Origin: Glycocaulis alkaliphilus
GTDB taxonomy: Bacteria; Pseudomonadota; Alphaproteobacteria; Caulobacterales; Maricaulaceae
Assembly: GCF_004000605.1 (NCBI RefSeq)
Contig: NZ_CP018911.1
Location: 2,108,001-2,172,000, forward strand
Length of the DNA stretch: 64,000 nt
Direction: 5' to 3'
The notes beneath the pieces are model-generated. The model saw only the letters and a program-made list of their open reading frames with translations, did not search any database and was not told the DNA's origin. Position 1 is the stretch's first letter. Every line of letters starts with the position of its first letter. Positions 55,607-63,650 of this stretch are shown in pieces. A program made the translations under genes and the position numbers.

Positions 55607-56027
55607 CAAGGCGCGAAAGCCGCCGGCGAAGCTCTTCAAGGAGAGCCTCACGGGTGTGTGCATGTGCCTGCGCCTCGCTTGTCTCGGTTTTGCGGGCGAT
55701 CTCGGCAAGCCGCGCCCAGTCATCAACGCTCATCGCGGCTTTCAAAAGCGCGCTGACCGCCCTTGCCCGCTTTTCCGCATCTGCCGTCTCGCCGCGCGCC
55801 AGCGCCGCTTCGGCGGCCTCCAGATGCGCTTCCAGGCGCACTTTGAGGCTGGCCGTCTTGCTGGCAGGCGAAACCCGTTCCACCCACCCCAGCCCGTCCT
55901 TGAGATATTGCAGGGTGATGCCTTCACGCAGGGCCAACCCTTCAAGGCTCATCCCTGCCCGGTGCGCCTCGCGGATCGCCAGCCAGTCGCGCCGGGGCGG
56001 TGCTCTCTTCTCGGATGTCTCGACCAT
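55584..56027 (-). CDS. GTA small terminase subunit (gp1-like)
   Basis: This is a 147-residue protein starting MVETSEKRAPPRRDWLAIRE. It has a helix-turn-helix-like segment (EAHRAGMSLEGLALREGITL) and a central helical region (LKVRLEAHLEAAEAALARGE) that suits small terminase oligomers. The frame is open further upstream but contains repeats. It is the first structural gene of the GTA cluster, so the promoter should lie in the 56028-56556 gap. No confident promoter was identified there. Confidence 0.85.
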   Translation of the reverse strand: MVETSEKRAPPRRDWLAIREAHRAGMSLEGLALREGITLQYLKDGLGWVERVSPASKTASLKVRLEAHLEAAEAALARGETADAEKRARAVSALLKAAMSVDDWARLAEIARKTETSEAQAHAHTREALLEELRRRLSRLDATASRD

Positions 56028-56154
56028 GCCTGAAGTATGCCGCAAGACCGGCCCCGCCGGAGTGATTGGTGAGGGTTTGTTGCAAGCTTTTGAGGGTGTT
56101 GAGGGATTATTTTCGCGAGGTGGGGATTGGGGGGAAGTTATGCGCTCTTTTCCT

Positions 56155-56237
56155 GATGCTCCGCGCATCCGCGCGTCGCGCCTCGCATAGGCTCGGGCGG
56201 GCGGTCGCCCTTGCAGGCCGCGATGCGGCCTGAGTCC
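56155..56237. repeat. GC-rich interspersed repeat, family F copy 2 (upstream of gp1)
   Basis: GATGCTCCGCGCATCCGCGC then GTCGCGCCTCGCATAGGCTC, the reverse complement of family F copy 1 at 52300-52372. It lies about 130 bp upstream of the GTA start, so it bounds the probable promoter region (56028-56154), which holds no other obvious feature. Confidence 0.6.
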
Positions 56238-56273
56238 CCGGCTGGCCCGGAAGGGCGCAGGGAACGCCACCCC

Positions 56274-56372
56274 CTCGTCATTCCGGGGGAGCGGAGCGAC
56301 ACCCGGAACCCAGAGTTTTTGTTTCTATGCTGGGTTCCGGATAACGCCTCACGGCGTTTCCGGAATGACGAG
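56274..56372. repeat. Interspersed repeat, family B (upstream of gp1)
   Basis: It opens with CTCGTCATTCCGGGGGAGCG and closes with CGTTTCCGGAATGACGAG. AACCCAG / CTGGGTT pairing lies in the centre. It matches the other family B copies. Confidence 0.8.
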
Positions 56373-56395
56373 TGGTGGGGTGGAGGACAAGAGAA

Positions 56396-56505
56396 TGGGT
56401 CCCCCGTCGGGGCGCGGGACCCCGGTTGAGAGGTCAGTGGTAAAACTGGCCGGTCATTCGGGAAGGCAAACTCCGGGGTCCCCCGCCCCGACGGGGGACC
56501 CAGCC
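56396..56505. repeat. Hairpin repeats, family C (between gp1 and ycgN)
   Basis: TGGGTCCCCCGTCGGGGCGCG GGACCCC in two pieces is followed after about 50 bp by GGGGTCCCCCGCCCCGACGG GGGACCCAG. Both are perfect or near-perfect hairpins. The second is identical to the one at 54310-54338. Confidence 0.7.
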
Positions 56506-56556
56506 TTTTTTAAGAACCCTGAGGGTGTCATCACCGGCGCATACGGGCGCCCCTCC

Positions 56557-57000
56557 CTACCCCCTCACATAATCCTCGAAATCTTCCTCATCGACATCGC
56601 GCTCGGAGACCAGACTGCCTTTGACCGAGACACCCGCCTCAACGACGCTGTCCGCGCGCCCGGAAACCAGCGGGTGCCAGTCAAAGAGCGGTTTTCCTTC
56701 CGCGATCAGGCGATAGGCACACGTCTGCGGCATCCAGCTTAAAGCCGCCACATTGCCGGGGGTGAGTTTCACGCAAGACGGCACGCGCTCATGGCGGCTC
56801 GCGTAATCGGTGCAGCGCACGGTTTGCAGATCGAGCAGTTCGCAGCCAATGCAGGTGCGCAGCACCTCGCCATCGGGGTCGTCCTCATCAATGAGAGAGA
56901 CCGTGCAGCACTGGCCGCAGCCATCGCACAGCGATTCCCATTCCGCCTCGCTCATCTGCGCCAGCGTCTTGGTCTTGTAAAAAGGGGCTTGGCGGGTCAT
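56557..57000 (-). CDS. YcgN/UPF0260-family Cys-cluster protein
   Basis: This 147-residue protein has the Cys motif LCDGCGQCC (about 26-34), then CIGCELLD near 50, CTDY near 62 and a further Cys at SWMPQTCAYR near 95. This is the YcgN/UPF0260 zinc or iron-sulfur cluster signature. The biochemical role is unknown. The start MTRQAPFYKTKTLAQMSEAE at 57000 is preferred over the frame start at 57042. It is divergent from the penicillin-binding protein gene. Confidence 0.9.
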   Translation of the reverse strand: MTRQAPFYKTKTLAQMSEAEWESLCDGCGQCCTVSLIDEDDPDGEVLRTCIGCELLDLQTVRCTDYASRHERVPSCVKLTPGNVAALSWMPQTCAYRLIAEGKPLFDWHPLVSGRADSVVEAGVSVKGSLVSERDVDEEDFEDYVRG

Positions 57001-57137
57001 CGCCCATAATTTAGCCGTGATCGTCTGGCTTTGAGAACACACCTTCCCCAGCGCCCGCCCGATGGAGGCTGATCATTACTTTCCGCGCCGACCAGCCGAC
57101 GACCTTCAAGGAGCGCCTTGCCGCGTTTGGCGAAACC

Positions 57138-59060
57138 TTGCGCGCCCGCAAGCTGATGGTGATGGCGGGCATCGCCTCGCTGTTTCTGGCCGCCGGTGCC
57201 ATCGTGGCGCATGCCGCATGGGAGTGGGCGTTCCACGATCTGCCGCCCGTGCCGGAAAGCGCAGAGGATCTGTGGCGCGTGCGCATGGAGTCGACCGTCA
57301 CCCTGCTGGATTCTGACGGCGCGGTGCTGGCCATTCGCGGTCCGCTCTACGGCATGCCGGCACGGCTCGATGATCTGCCGCCGCACGTGGCGCAGGCATT
57401 CCTGTCCATCGAGGACCGGCGCTATTTTGAACATGACGGGGTGGACTGGCGCGGCACGGTGCGCGCCATGCTGGCCAATGTCCGTGCCGGGCGTACGGTT
57501 CAGGGCGGCTCCACCATCACCATGCAGCTGGTGAAGAACCTCATCCTGACGCCCGAACGCACAATCCGCAGGAAGATCCAGGAAATGCGCCTGGCCATGG
57601 CGCTGGAGCGGGTGCTGACCAAGGAAGAGATTCTCGAGCTTTATCTCAACCGCATCTATTTCGGCGAGCAGGCCTATGGCATCGAGGCGGCTGCGCGGCG
57701 CTATTTCAACAAGCCCGCCAGTGAGCTGACCGTGCAGGAGGCCGCGCTTCTGGCCGCGCTCCCCGCTGCGCCCTCGCGCCTTGCCCCGACAGATAATCTC
57801 GCCGAAGCCCAGGCGCGCGCCACCAATGTACTCATCGCCATGCGCGATGCGGGCTTCCTCTCCCCGATGGATTTCATCGTCGCCAACGCCACGCAGGCCG
57901 AACCGGTAGAGAGCGCTTTTCGCCCCGGCGGCGCGCTGCAATACGGCCATCTGTTTGACTATGCCGTCACCGAAGCCCAGCGCCTGCTCGGCCCGGACAA
58001 TGACGTGCCCGATCTTGTCATCGAAACAACACTGGACACGCGCCTGCAGAACGCCGCGCAGGAGGTTGTCACCAACCGGCTGGAGCGCGACGGGCCGGGC
58101 GTGCGCGCGGGCGAAGCGGCCGCGGTGGTGCTGGCGGATGATGGCGCGGTGCGCGCCATGGTGGGCGGGCGCGATTATGTGTCCAGCCAGTTCAACCGGG
58201 CGATACAGGCCCGCCGCCAGCCGGGCTCTGCCTTCAAGCCCTTTGTCTATCTGGCTGCACTGGAGGCCGATTACTCGCCCTCCAGCGTCTTCAACGATAC
58301 GCCCGTTACCTATGACAACTGGTCGCCGGTCAATTTCGGCGGCGGCAATCGCGGCCAGATGACGATGGAAGATGCGCTCAAACGCTCGGTCAACACGATC
58401 GCCGCGCAGGTGGGCATGCTGGTGGGGATTTCCGAAGTGGCCGAAATGGCGCGTCGCATGGGCATCTCCACGCCGCTCAACGAAGTGCCCTCGCTCTCGC
58501 TCGGCTCCAGCGAGGTCCGCGTGATCGACATGGCGGCAAGCTATCTCGTGATCGCCAATGATGGACGCCGGCTCGACCCGTATTTCGTCACCACCATCCG
58601 CACCACGCGCGGCGATGTGCTCTATGAGCGCCCGGAGGAAACCCGCACCCAGCAGGTGATCGCGCGCGGCCATGCCCGGGCCATGTCCACCATGCTGCAG
58701 GCCGTGGTGCTGGACGGGACAGGGCGGCGCGCCGCCGTCCCCGGCCACCGCGTGGCGGGCAAGACCGGCACCAGCCAGAACAGCCGCGATGCCTGGTTTG
58801 TCGGCTATAGCGCGCAATACGCCGCCGCCGTCTGGACCGGCAATGATGACGATAGCGCGATGGCAAACGTAACCGGCGGTGGCCTGCCCGCTGACATATG
58901 GCGCGAGATCATGGTCGCCGCCCATGAAGGGGAACGGGCACAGCCCCTCGCCGCCCCTGCCCCGCGCGTGCGTTCCGAGCGCGAGGAGCGCCTCGTCGCC
59001 TTCTATTCAGGGCTGTCAGCCGATTTCGACCGCGTGCTCTCTGGTGGACGGCTTAATTGA
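57138..59060 (+). CDS. Class A penicillin-binding protein (glycosyltransferase-transpeptidase)
   Basis: This is a 640-residue protein with a membrane anchor (about 7-29) and a GT51 glycosyltransferase domain (about 70-235). Its catalytic Glu92 is in IEDRRYFEHDG, followed by GGSTITMQLVKNL and RKIQEMRLAMALE. The penicillin-binding transpeptidase domain follows (about 290-590), with S364-x-x-K367 (GSAFKPF), SVNTI and KTGTS. It polymerises and cross-links peptidoglycan. TTG at 57138 and ATG at 57156 are possible starts. The frame is open further upstream to 57021 and a GGAGG followed by CTGATCATT is present, so a non-ATG start near 57069-57075 is possible. Its end overlaps the LysR gene by 8 bp. 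Confidence 0.93.
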   Translation: MRARKLMVMAGIASLFLAAGAIVAHAAWEWAFHDLPPVPESAEDLWRVRMESTVTLLDSDGAVLAIRGPLYGMPARLDDLPPHVAQAFLSIEDRRYFEHDGVDWRGTVRAMLANVRAGRTVQGGSTITMQLVKNLILTPERTIRRKIQEMRLAMALERVLTKEEILELYLNRIYFGEQAYGIEAAARRYFNKPASELTVQEAALLAALPAAPSRLAPTDNLAEAQARATNVLIAMRDAGFLSPMDFIVANATQAEPVESAFRPGGALQYGHLFDYAVTEAQRLLGPDNDVPDLVIETTLDTRLQNAAQEVVTNRLERDGPGVRAGEAAAVVLADDGAVRAMVGGRDYVSSQFNRAIQARRQPGSAFKPFVYLAALEADYSPSSVFNDTPVTYDNWSPVNFGGGNRGQMTMEDALKRSVNTIAAQVGMLVGISEVAEMARRMGISTPLNEVPSLSLGSSEVRVIDMAASYLVIANDGRRLDPYFVTTIRTTRGDVLYERPEETRTQQVIARGHARAMSTMLQAVVLDGTGRRAAVPGHRVAGKTGTSQNSRDAWFVGYSAQYAAAVWTGNDDDSAMANVTGGGLPADIWREIMVAAHEGERAQPLAAPAPRVRSEREERLVAFYSGLSADFDRVLSGGRLN

Positions 59061-59973
59061 GGCTGTCCCGGAACGCGCCGGGCAGTTCATCCATGAACAG
59101 GCGCACTGCCGGGATCAGCCCTCTGCGCGAGGGAAACACCACATGCGCCAGCCCGCCCGGCAGCTCGTAATCGGGCAGTAGCGCGGTCAGCCGCCCGGCC
59201 TCGATGTCATCATGCACAAGCAGGCGCGGCAACGCCGCCAGCCCGATGCCTGCCAGCGCCGCCTGACGCAAAGCCTCCATATCGTCGGTCACAAGGCGCG
59301 GCGTGTGGCGCACACGATGGACCGCGCCGTCCGGTGCCGTCAGGGCAATCACGTGCTCGCCCGACCGGCTGGTCATGCTCAGCGTGTCAAAACGGCCAAT
59401 ATCTTCGGGCGTGGCCGGAATGCCGAGCCGCGCGGCCAGATCAGGGCTGGCCACCAGCGCGCCGCGATGCGTGGCCAGCTGGCGCAGGATCAGCCCGGAA
59501 TCCTCCAGAGGAGGCGGGCGCACCCGGATCGCCATGTCAAAGCCTTCCTCAATCACATCGACCCGGCGATTGGTGGATTCCAGGCGCACCTGCACCTTGG
59601 GATAGCGCGCCATGAAATTGGCGATCAGCGGGGCCAGCACCTTCTCCACGATCAGAACCGGGCAGCTGACCCGGATCGTGCCTTGCGGCTCGGAGCGGGT
59701 CGCGGCCATCGCGTCTTCTGCCGCCTGTGCCTGTGCGATCATCGCCGCGCAATGCCGGTAGAAGAGCTGACCGGCCTCTGTCACCGCAAACTGCCGCGTG
59801 GAGCGGTGGATCAGCGTGACGCCGAGGCGCTCCTCCAGCTGCGCGACCTTGCGGCTGAGGCGCGATTTCGGCACCGCAATGGCCCGGCCCGCAGCGGCAA
59901 ACCCGCCATGCTCCACCACTTGCGCGAACAGGTAGAGCTCGTTCAGGTCGGGCAGGTTTATTGTTCCACTCAT
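59053..59973 (-). CDS. LysR-family transcriptional regulator
   Basis: This 306-residue protein has the N-terminal winged helix-turn-helix (about 6-66: LYLFAQVVEHGGFAAAGRAI, with SRLSRKVAQLEERLGV as recognition part). The C-terminal effector-binding domain (about 90-295) has DMAIRVRPPP, characteristic of the LysR substrate domain. ATG at 59973 is divergent from the azoreductase gene with 95 bp between them, so it probably regulates it. An inverted repeat GTTCCA-N4-TGGAAC overlaps the start codon. Confidence 0.92.
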   Translation of the reverse strand: MSGTINLPDLNELYLFAQVVEHGGFAAAGRAIAVPKSRLSRKVAQLEERLGVTLIHRSTRQFAVTEAGQLFYRHCAAMIAQAQAAEDAMAATRSEPQGTIRVSCPVLIVEKVLAPLIANFMARYPKVQVRLESTNRRVDVIEEGFDMAIRVRPPPLEDSGLILRQLATHRGALVASPDLAARLGIPATPEDIGRFDTLSMTSRSGEHVIALTAPDGAVHRVRHTPRLVTDDMEALRQAALAGIGLAALPRLLVHDDIEAGRLTALLPDYELPGGLAHVVFPSRRGLIPAVRLFMDELPGAFRDSLN

Positions 59974-59978
59974 GGAAC
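59963..59978. promoter_or_regulatory. Inverted repeat at the LysR start, candidate operator
   Basis: GTTCCA (59963-59968) and TGGAAC (59973-59978) are perfect 6-bp arms with a 4-bp spacer. The LysR start codon falls inside it. A further GTTCCA half-site lies at 60014-60019 in the intergenic gap. It is a candidate autoregulatory site for the LysR-azoR pair. Confidence 0.4.
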
Positions 59979-60068
59979 GCACAGTGACATTTATAGCGCC
60001 TACTGGCAACGCCGTTCCATGAATAGGTTTCTGCAAACGCCGGATCGTCCGGCTGGACGGAGGCTGAC

Positions 60069-60692
60069 ATGACACTTCTTCACATCGACTCTTCAATCCT
60101 GGGCGAAGCATCGGCTTCCCGCCAGATTGGCGCTGACCTCGTGGCTGCGCTCGCGGACACCAATCCGGATCTGGGCATTGTTTACCGCGATCTGGCCGCC
60201 GCCCCGCCCGCCCATATGGACGGGTCCGTGCTGCAGGCCGTGCGCGGTGACATAGCCGGGCTGAACGACGCCCAGCGCGCCGAGCGCGTCTATAACGATA
60301 CGCTGGTCGAGGAGTTTCTCGCCGCCGGCATCGTGGTGATGGGCGCACCCATGTACAATTTCTCGGTCCCGACCCAGCTGAAAGCCTGGCTCGACCGGCT
60401 GGCCGTTCCCGGCAAGACCTTCCGCTACACCGAGACAGGCCCGATCGGTCTGGCTGGCGGCAAGACGGTCTATGTCGTCTCCTCGCGCGGCGGCAAGCTG
60501 GCGGGCAGCGCGGCCGAAGCCGCCATGGACCATCAGGAAGCCTATCTGAAGACCATGCTGGGCTTTTTCGGCATCACGGATGTGCGCATCGTGCGGGCCG
60601 AGGGTCTTGCCATGGGCGAGGACGCGCGTGACGCCGGCTTGCATGCCGCAGCCAGCGATATTGTGAAACTGATCGGCCGCAAGGCCGCGTAA
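60069..60692 (+). CDS. azoR: FMN-dependent NADH-azoreductase (AzoR type)
   Basis: This is a 207-residue flavodoxin-like protein starting MTLLHIDSSILGEASASRQI, the SSxxxxxSxS FMN-binding loop. It has PMYNFSVPTQLKAWLDRLAV near 95 and SRGGKL near 140, all AzoR landmarks. It reduces azo dyes and quinones using NADH. It is divergent from the LysR gene, which probably controls it. It ends 19 bp from the convergent sodium channel gene. Confidence 0.93.
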   Translation: MTLLHIDSSILGEASASRQIGADLVAALADTNPDLGIVYRDLAAAPPAHMDGSVLQAVRGDIAGLNDAQRAERVYNDTLVEEFLAAGIVVMGAPMYNFSVPTQLKAWLDRLAVPGKTFRYTETGPIGLAGGKTVYVVSSRGGKLAGSAAEAAMDHQEAYLKTMLGFFGITDVRIVRAEGLAMGEDARDAGLHAAASDIVKLIGRKAA

Positions 60693-60711
60693 ACCGCTTA
60701 CCCGGCGCTCC

Positions 60712-61590
60712 CTAGGGCCTATCCTCATCCTCGCCGGGCGCTTTCCGGGCGGGCTTTGCCTGCCCGGAAAGCATCAGCGTTTTCAGCTCGGCGATCTCGC
60801 CGCGCAGGGCCGTCACCTCCTCCCGCAGCAAAGAGCGCTCGTCGGTCGCCTTGTTCTGGCGATCAGTTTCCTCGTCGAAATGTTTCGCCTGCAGCGAGTC
60901 CACGATGACCGCGATGAACATATTCAGGACGGCAAAGCTGGTCAGGATGATGAAGGGCACGAAAAAGGCCCAGGCCAGCGGATGCTCGGAGATGACCGGC
61001 CGCGCCACGCCCATCGACCAGCTCTCCAGCGTCATCACCTGAAACAGGGTGAAGGCCGCCGCCCCCAGATCACCGAAAAACTCAGGATGCGTGCCGGAAA
61101 AGAGCTTCGAGCTCATCACCGCGCCGACATAGAAGATCAGGCCCAGCACCATCATGATCGAGCCCATGCCGGGGATCGCCTTGGCCAGCGCCATGACAAC
61201 GCGGCGCATTTCCGGCACGACCGAGAACAGGCGGAACAGGCGCAGGACGCGCAGCGCCCGCAGCACCGCAAACGGCCCCGCCGCCGGGATGAGCGAGATC
61301 GTCACCACGATCAGGTCAAACCAGTTCCAGCCCGAACGGAAGAAGCTGACACGATAGACAAACAGCTTGAGCAGGATCTCCGCAGCGAAGATGTAGACGA
61401 TCACCTTGTCGGCAATCAGGAACGCCCCGGCCACATCGGGCGGCAGGGCATAGGTTTCCAGCCCCAGCAGCACCGCGTTGACGAGGATCAGCGCGGTAAT
61501 GCCGTTACGGAACAATGCGCTCTCGACAAAGCTCTCCAGCCGTGATTGCAGACCGGCCTTTTCGCCATCCATCGCGCGCGCTCCCTTCAT
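60712..61590 (-). CDS. Bacterial voltage-gated sodium channel homologue (NaChBac type)
   Basis: This 292-residue protein has one six-helix channel domain. The voltage sensor S4 (about 107-128) has regularly spaced Arg (RALRVLRLFRLFSVVPEMRR), the pore helix selectivity filter is TLESWSM near residue 190, and a C-terminal coiled coil (RQNKATDERSLLREEVTALR) lies near 243-262. NaChBac-type filters read TLESWAS or similar, so the Glu ring of a sodium-selective pore is present. It is a tetrameric voltage-gated channel. The length is typical for BacNav (about 270-300). An in-frame ATG at 61572 may be the start. Confidence 0.93.
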   Translation of the reverse strand: MKGARAMDGEKAGLQSRLESFVESALFRNGITALILVNAVLLGLETYALPPDVAGAFLIADKVIVYIFAAEILLKLFVYRVSFFRSGWNWFDLIVVTISLIPAAGPFAVLRALRVLRLFRLFSVVPEMRRVVMALAKAIPGMGSIMMVLGLIFYVGAVMSSKLFSGTHPEFFGDLGAAAFTLFQVMTLESWSMGVARPVISEHPLAWAFFVPFIILTSFAVLNMFIAVIVDSLQAKHFDEETDRQNKATDERSLLREEVTALRGEIAELKTLMLSGQAKPARKAPGEDEDRP

Positions 61591-61657
61591 GCTTGGCAGG
61601 CTGTCTGGTTAGCCTTTAGCGGGGGGCGTGTGCAATGGGGGTGGTGTTCTATGATCC

Positions 61658-61690
61658 CTCGTCATTCCGGCGAAAGCCGGAACCCAGCAT
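61658..61690. repeat. Truncated family B repeat (left half only)
   Basis: CTCGTCATTCCGGCGAAAGC then CGGAACCCAGC matches the first part of other family B copies, but the right arm with GGAATGACGAG is absent. A fragment like family F follows at 61699-61783 (GTTCCGCAACGCATCCGCGT then GGCCGTTGGCCGCC). Confidence 0.7.
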
Positions 61691-61840
61691 TTTTTTAGTT
61701 CCGCAACGCATCCGCGTTGCGATGTTCCGCGAAAAGTCGCGGGCGCGCAGTCGCGCTTGCGGCGGCCGTTGGCCGCCGGCGGGGTTTCGCAAAACACCAC
61801 AGAAACCCTTCCTTCATCGCTTGTGCGCCAAATCAGCGTC

Positions 61841-62254
61841 ATGATCCTCGCGCTCCTCATCGCCAGCCTGTCCCTGCCCCATGGATTGCCAGCGGGCGCG
61901 ATCCTGCATGGCGAGGAAAGGCGCGGCGCAGTGCTGGTGCGCCTTGAGGGCGCGCCCGCGCTGAGCTGGCAGGCCTGCGCCTCGGCGTGCGGGTATCACG
62001 AAGCCTGTCAGGCCTGGACGCATAATGCGTATCAGAACCGCTGTACGCTGCATGCAGCCCCGCTCACTCCGCGTCCCTTTCCCGGCGCGGTGACGGGCCT
62101 CTCGCCTTCGCTTGCGGCGCGCATTGAGCGCTCCAGTGAAAGGCCTCCGAGCGCGCGCGAGCGCGAGGCGCTGGACGGCGGGCTGTCAGCCCCGCCTGCC
62201 GCCATCAGCCCGGTGCCTGAAAGCGCCCAAAGCCAGCTATTTCCTGAACGTTAA
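61841..62254 (+). CDS. Secreted PAN/Apple-like domain protein
   Basis: This is a 137-residue protein with a signal peptide (about 1-21, ending GLPAGA) and a Cys-rich domain CASACGYHEACQAWTH with a later CTLH, the pattern of PAN/Apple-4 domains. A low-complexity Ser/Pro/Ala tail of about 60 residues follows. The frame from 61757 overlaps a repeat, so ATG at 61841 is the more likely start. PAN domains bind proteins or sugars. The ligand is unknown. Confidence 0.7.
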   Translation: MILALLIASLSLPHGLPAGAILHGEERRGAVLVRLEGAPALSWQACASACGYHEACQAWTHNAYQNRCTLHAAPLTPRPFPGAVTGLSPSLAARIERSSERPPSAREREALDGGLSAPPAAISPVPESAQSQLFPER

Positions 62255-62367
62255 GCCTGACCGGCGATTAACCGTTCGCAGGACGGCAAAGAACGCCGCG
62301 GGAACCGGGCGTTTACCCTCAGCCCCTAACCTGCAGCGAGAACCGTATTCAGGGGTGGTGGGAATTC

Positions 62368-63453
62368 ATGGATATTGAGAGCAAGCTTCACCATCTGACC
62401 GGACTGGCGCGCGAGAAATCGTCCGAGCGCCGCCGCGCGCTTCTGCGTGAAGTCACCGACCTGTTCTTTGAAGACACGCCAAAAAACGGCACCGGCGCGC
62501 ACCAGCAGTTTGACGCGGTGCTGTCCACGCTAGCCGCCCAGACCGCGCAGGATGCCCGCGCAGAGCTGGCGCGCCGCTTTGCCGATGCGCCAATGGCCCC
62601 GCGCGGCCTCGTCATGCAGCTGGCCCGCGACGCCATCGAGGTGGCCGCGCCCATTCTCGCCCAGTCCGGCGTGCTGACCGAAGACGACCTGATCGCCATC
62701 GCCACCGAGGCCGGCGAGGAGCATCGCCGGGCCATGGCCACGCGTGAGGCGGTGCCCGAACGCCTCAGCGACGCCATCGTCGCCAATGGCGATGATGAAA
62801 CGCTGGCGCGCCTGGTCGCCAATGATGGCGCACGCCTGTCGCGCGGCGCCTTCGAGACCGTTACCCGCCGCGCGGAGACCAGCCCCGTTCTGCAGGCGCC
62901 CATCGTCAACCGGGCCGACACGCCCGCCGACCTTCTGGGCGATCTGATGAGCGTGGTGGAAACCTCTCTGCGCGACCGGATCATGAAGCGTTTCGAAACG
63001 CTGGACCCGGCCATTGCCGAAGCCGCCCTTGCCGCTTCGCATGCCCGGCTGGAAGCGCGCATCGCCAGTGACAAGGCCATTGCCGACGCCCGCAAATTCG
63101 TCACCACACGGCGCATGCGCAAGGAGCTGGACGGCTCATTGCTGGTGCGCCTGCTGCGTGAGGGTGAGCGGGTGAAATGCTGTGTGGCGCTGTCCGAGCT
63201 TGCTGATGTCGATTACTCGGCCGCACAGCGCGCGCTCGACCATCGCAGCCCTGACGGGCTGGCTCTGGTCTGCAAGGCGGCCGGCTTTGACAAGGCCCTG
63301 TTCGTCACGCTGGCCATATTGCGCGGGCAGACCAGCACCAATCTTTCTGCTGACGCACAGGTGCTTGGCGCGCTCTACACCAGCCTGTCGAAGGAAGACG
63401 CCGAACGCGCCATGCGCTTCTGGCGCATGCGCAAGGACATGCAGGCGGCCTAG
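62368..63453 (+). CDS. DUF2336-family alpha-helical protein
   Basis: This 361-residue protein has no signal peptide or membrane helix and starts MDIESKLHHLTGLAREKSSE. The block RRALLREVTDLFFEDTPKNG and the repeated helical segments (RRAETSPVLQAPIVNRADTP, ALDHRSPDGLALVCKAAGFD) match the DUF2336 family, which is common in alphaproteobacteria. The function is unknown. The start ATG has GGTGG upstream. Its stop overlaps the hicA gene on the opposite strand by 4 bp. The upstream gap (62255-62367) contains two TTAA half-sites but no full CtrA box. Confidence 0.85.
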   Translation: MDIESKLHHLTGLAREKSSERRRALLREVTDLFFEDTPKNGTGAHQQFDAVLSTLAAQTAQDARAELARRFADAPMAPRGLVMQLARDAIEVAAPILAQSGVLTEDDLIAIATEAGEEHRRAMATREAVPERLSDAIVANGDDETLARLVANDGARLSRGAFETVTRRAETSPVLQAPIVNRADTPADLLGDLMSVVETSLRDRIMKRFETLDPAIAEAALAASHARLEARIASDKAIADARKFVTTRRMRKELDGSLLVRLLREGERVKCCVALSELADVDYSAAQRALDHRSPDGLALVCKAAGFDKALFVTLAILRGQTSTNLSADAQVLGALYTSLSKEDAERAMRFWRMRKDMQAA

Positions 63454-63644
63454 AACTTCGCGCCAAGTCCAGCCGATTTCAAAATCGCATTGGCTGTATG
63501 ACGGCTTTTCGTGTTTCGCGGGACCAGCACCCATTTGCCTTGGGGTGACTCCCACTTCTCATGGCTACCCTTGCCGGCCGCTATCTGACGAAACCCGGCA
63601 CGTTTCAGCTCAGTGATGACATCGCGGTAATAGCCCTGCCCCAT
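63450..63644 (-). CDS. HicA-type mRNA interferase toxin (second pair)
   Basis: This is a 64-residue protein in the classic HicA form: LKRAGFRQIAAGKGSHEKWE with catalytic His in GSHEKW, then WVLVPRNTKSRHTANAILKS. That is the compact double-stranded RNA-binding-like fold with 1 His. It follows the HicB-like gene by 6 bp on the same strand. It ends inside the convergent DUF2336 gene (4-bp overlap). Confidence 0.9.
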   Translation of the reverse strand: MGQGYYRDVITELKRAGFRQIAAGKGSHEKWESPQGKWVLVPRNTKSRHTANAILKSAGLGAKF

Positions 63645-63650
63645 CCCGCT

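Noticed and set aside
40634-56027. The phage-like cluster as an intact prophage
   Set aside because: No integrase, repressor, replication, lysis genes or att sites, while the gene order matches a GTA.
45836-56505. Repeats in the GTA gaps as a CRISPR array
   Set aside because: Repeats are long, diverse, not evenly spaced, and have no unique spacers or cas genes.
56997-58925. A 642-codon open frame antisense to the penicillin-binding protein
   Set aside because: Shadow of the GT51/transpeptidase gene. No domain, and His/Gly-rich composition typical of antisense frames in high-GC DNA.
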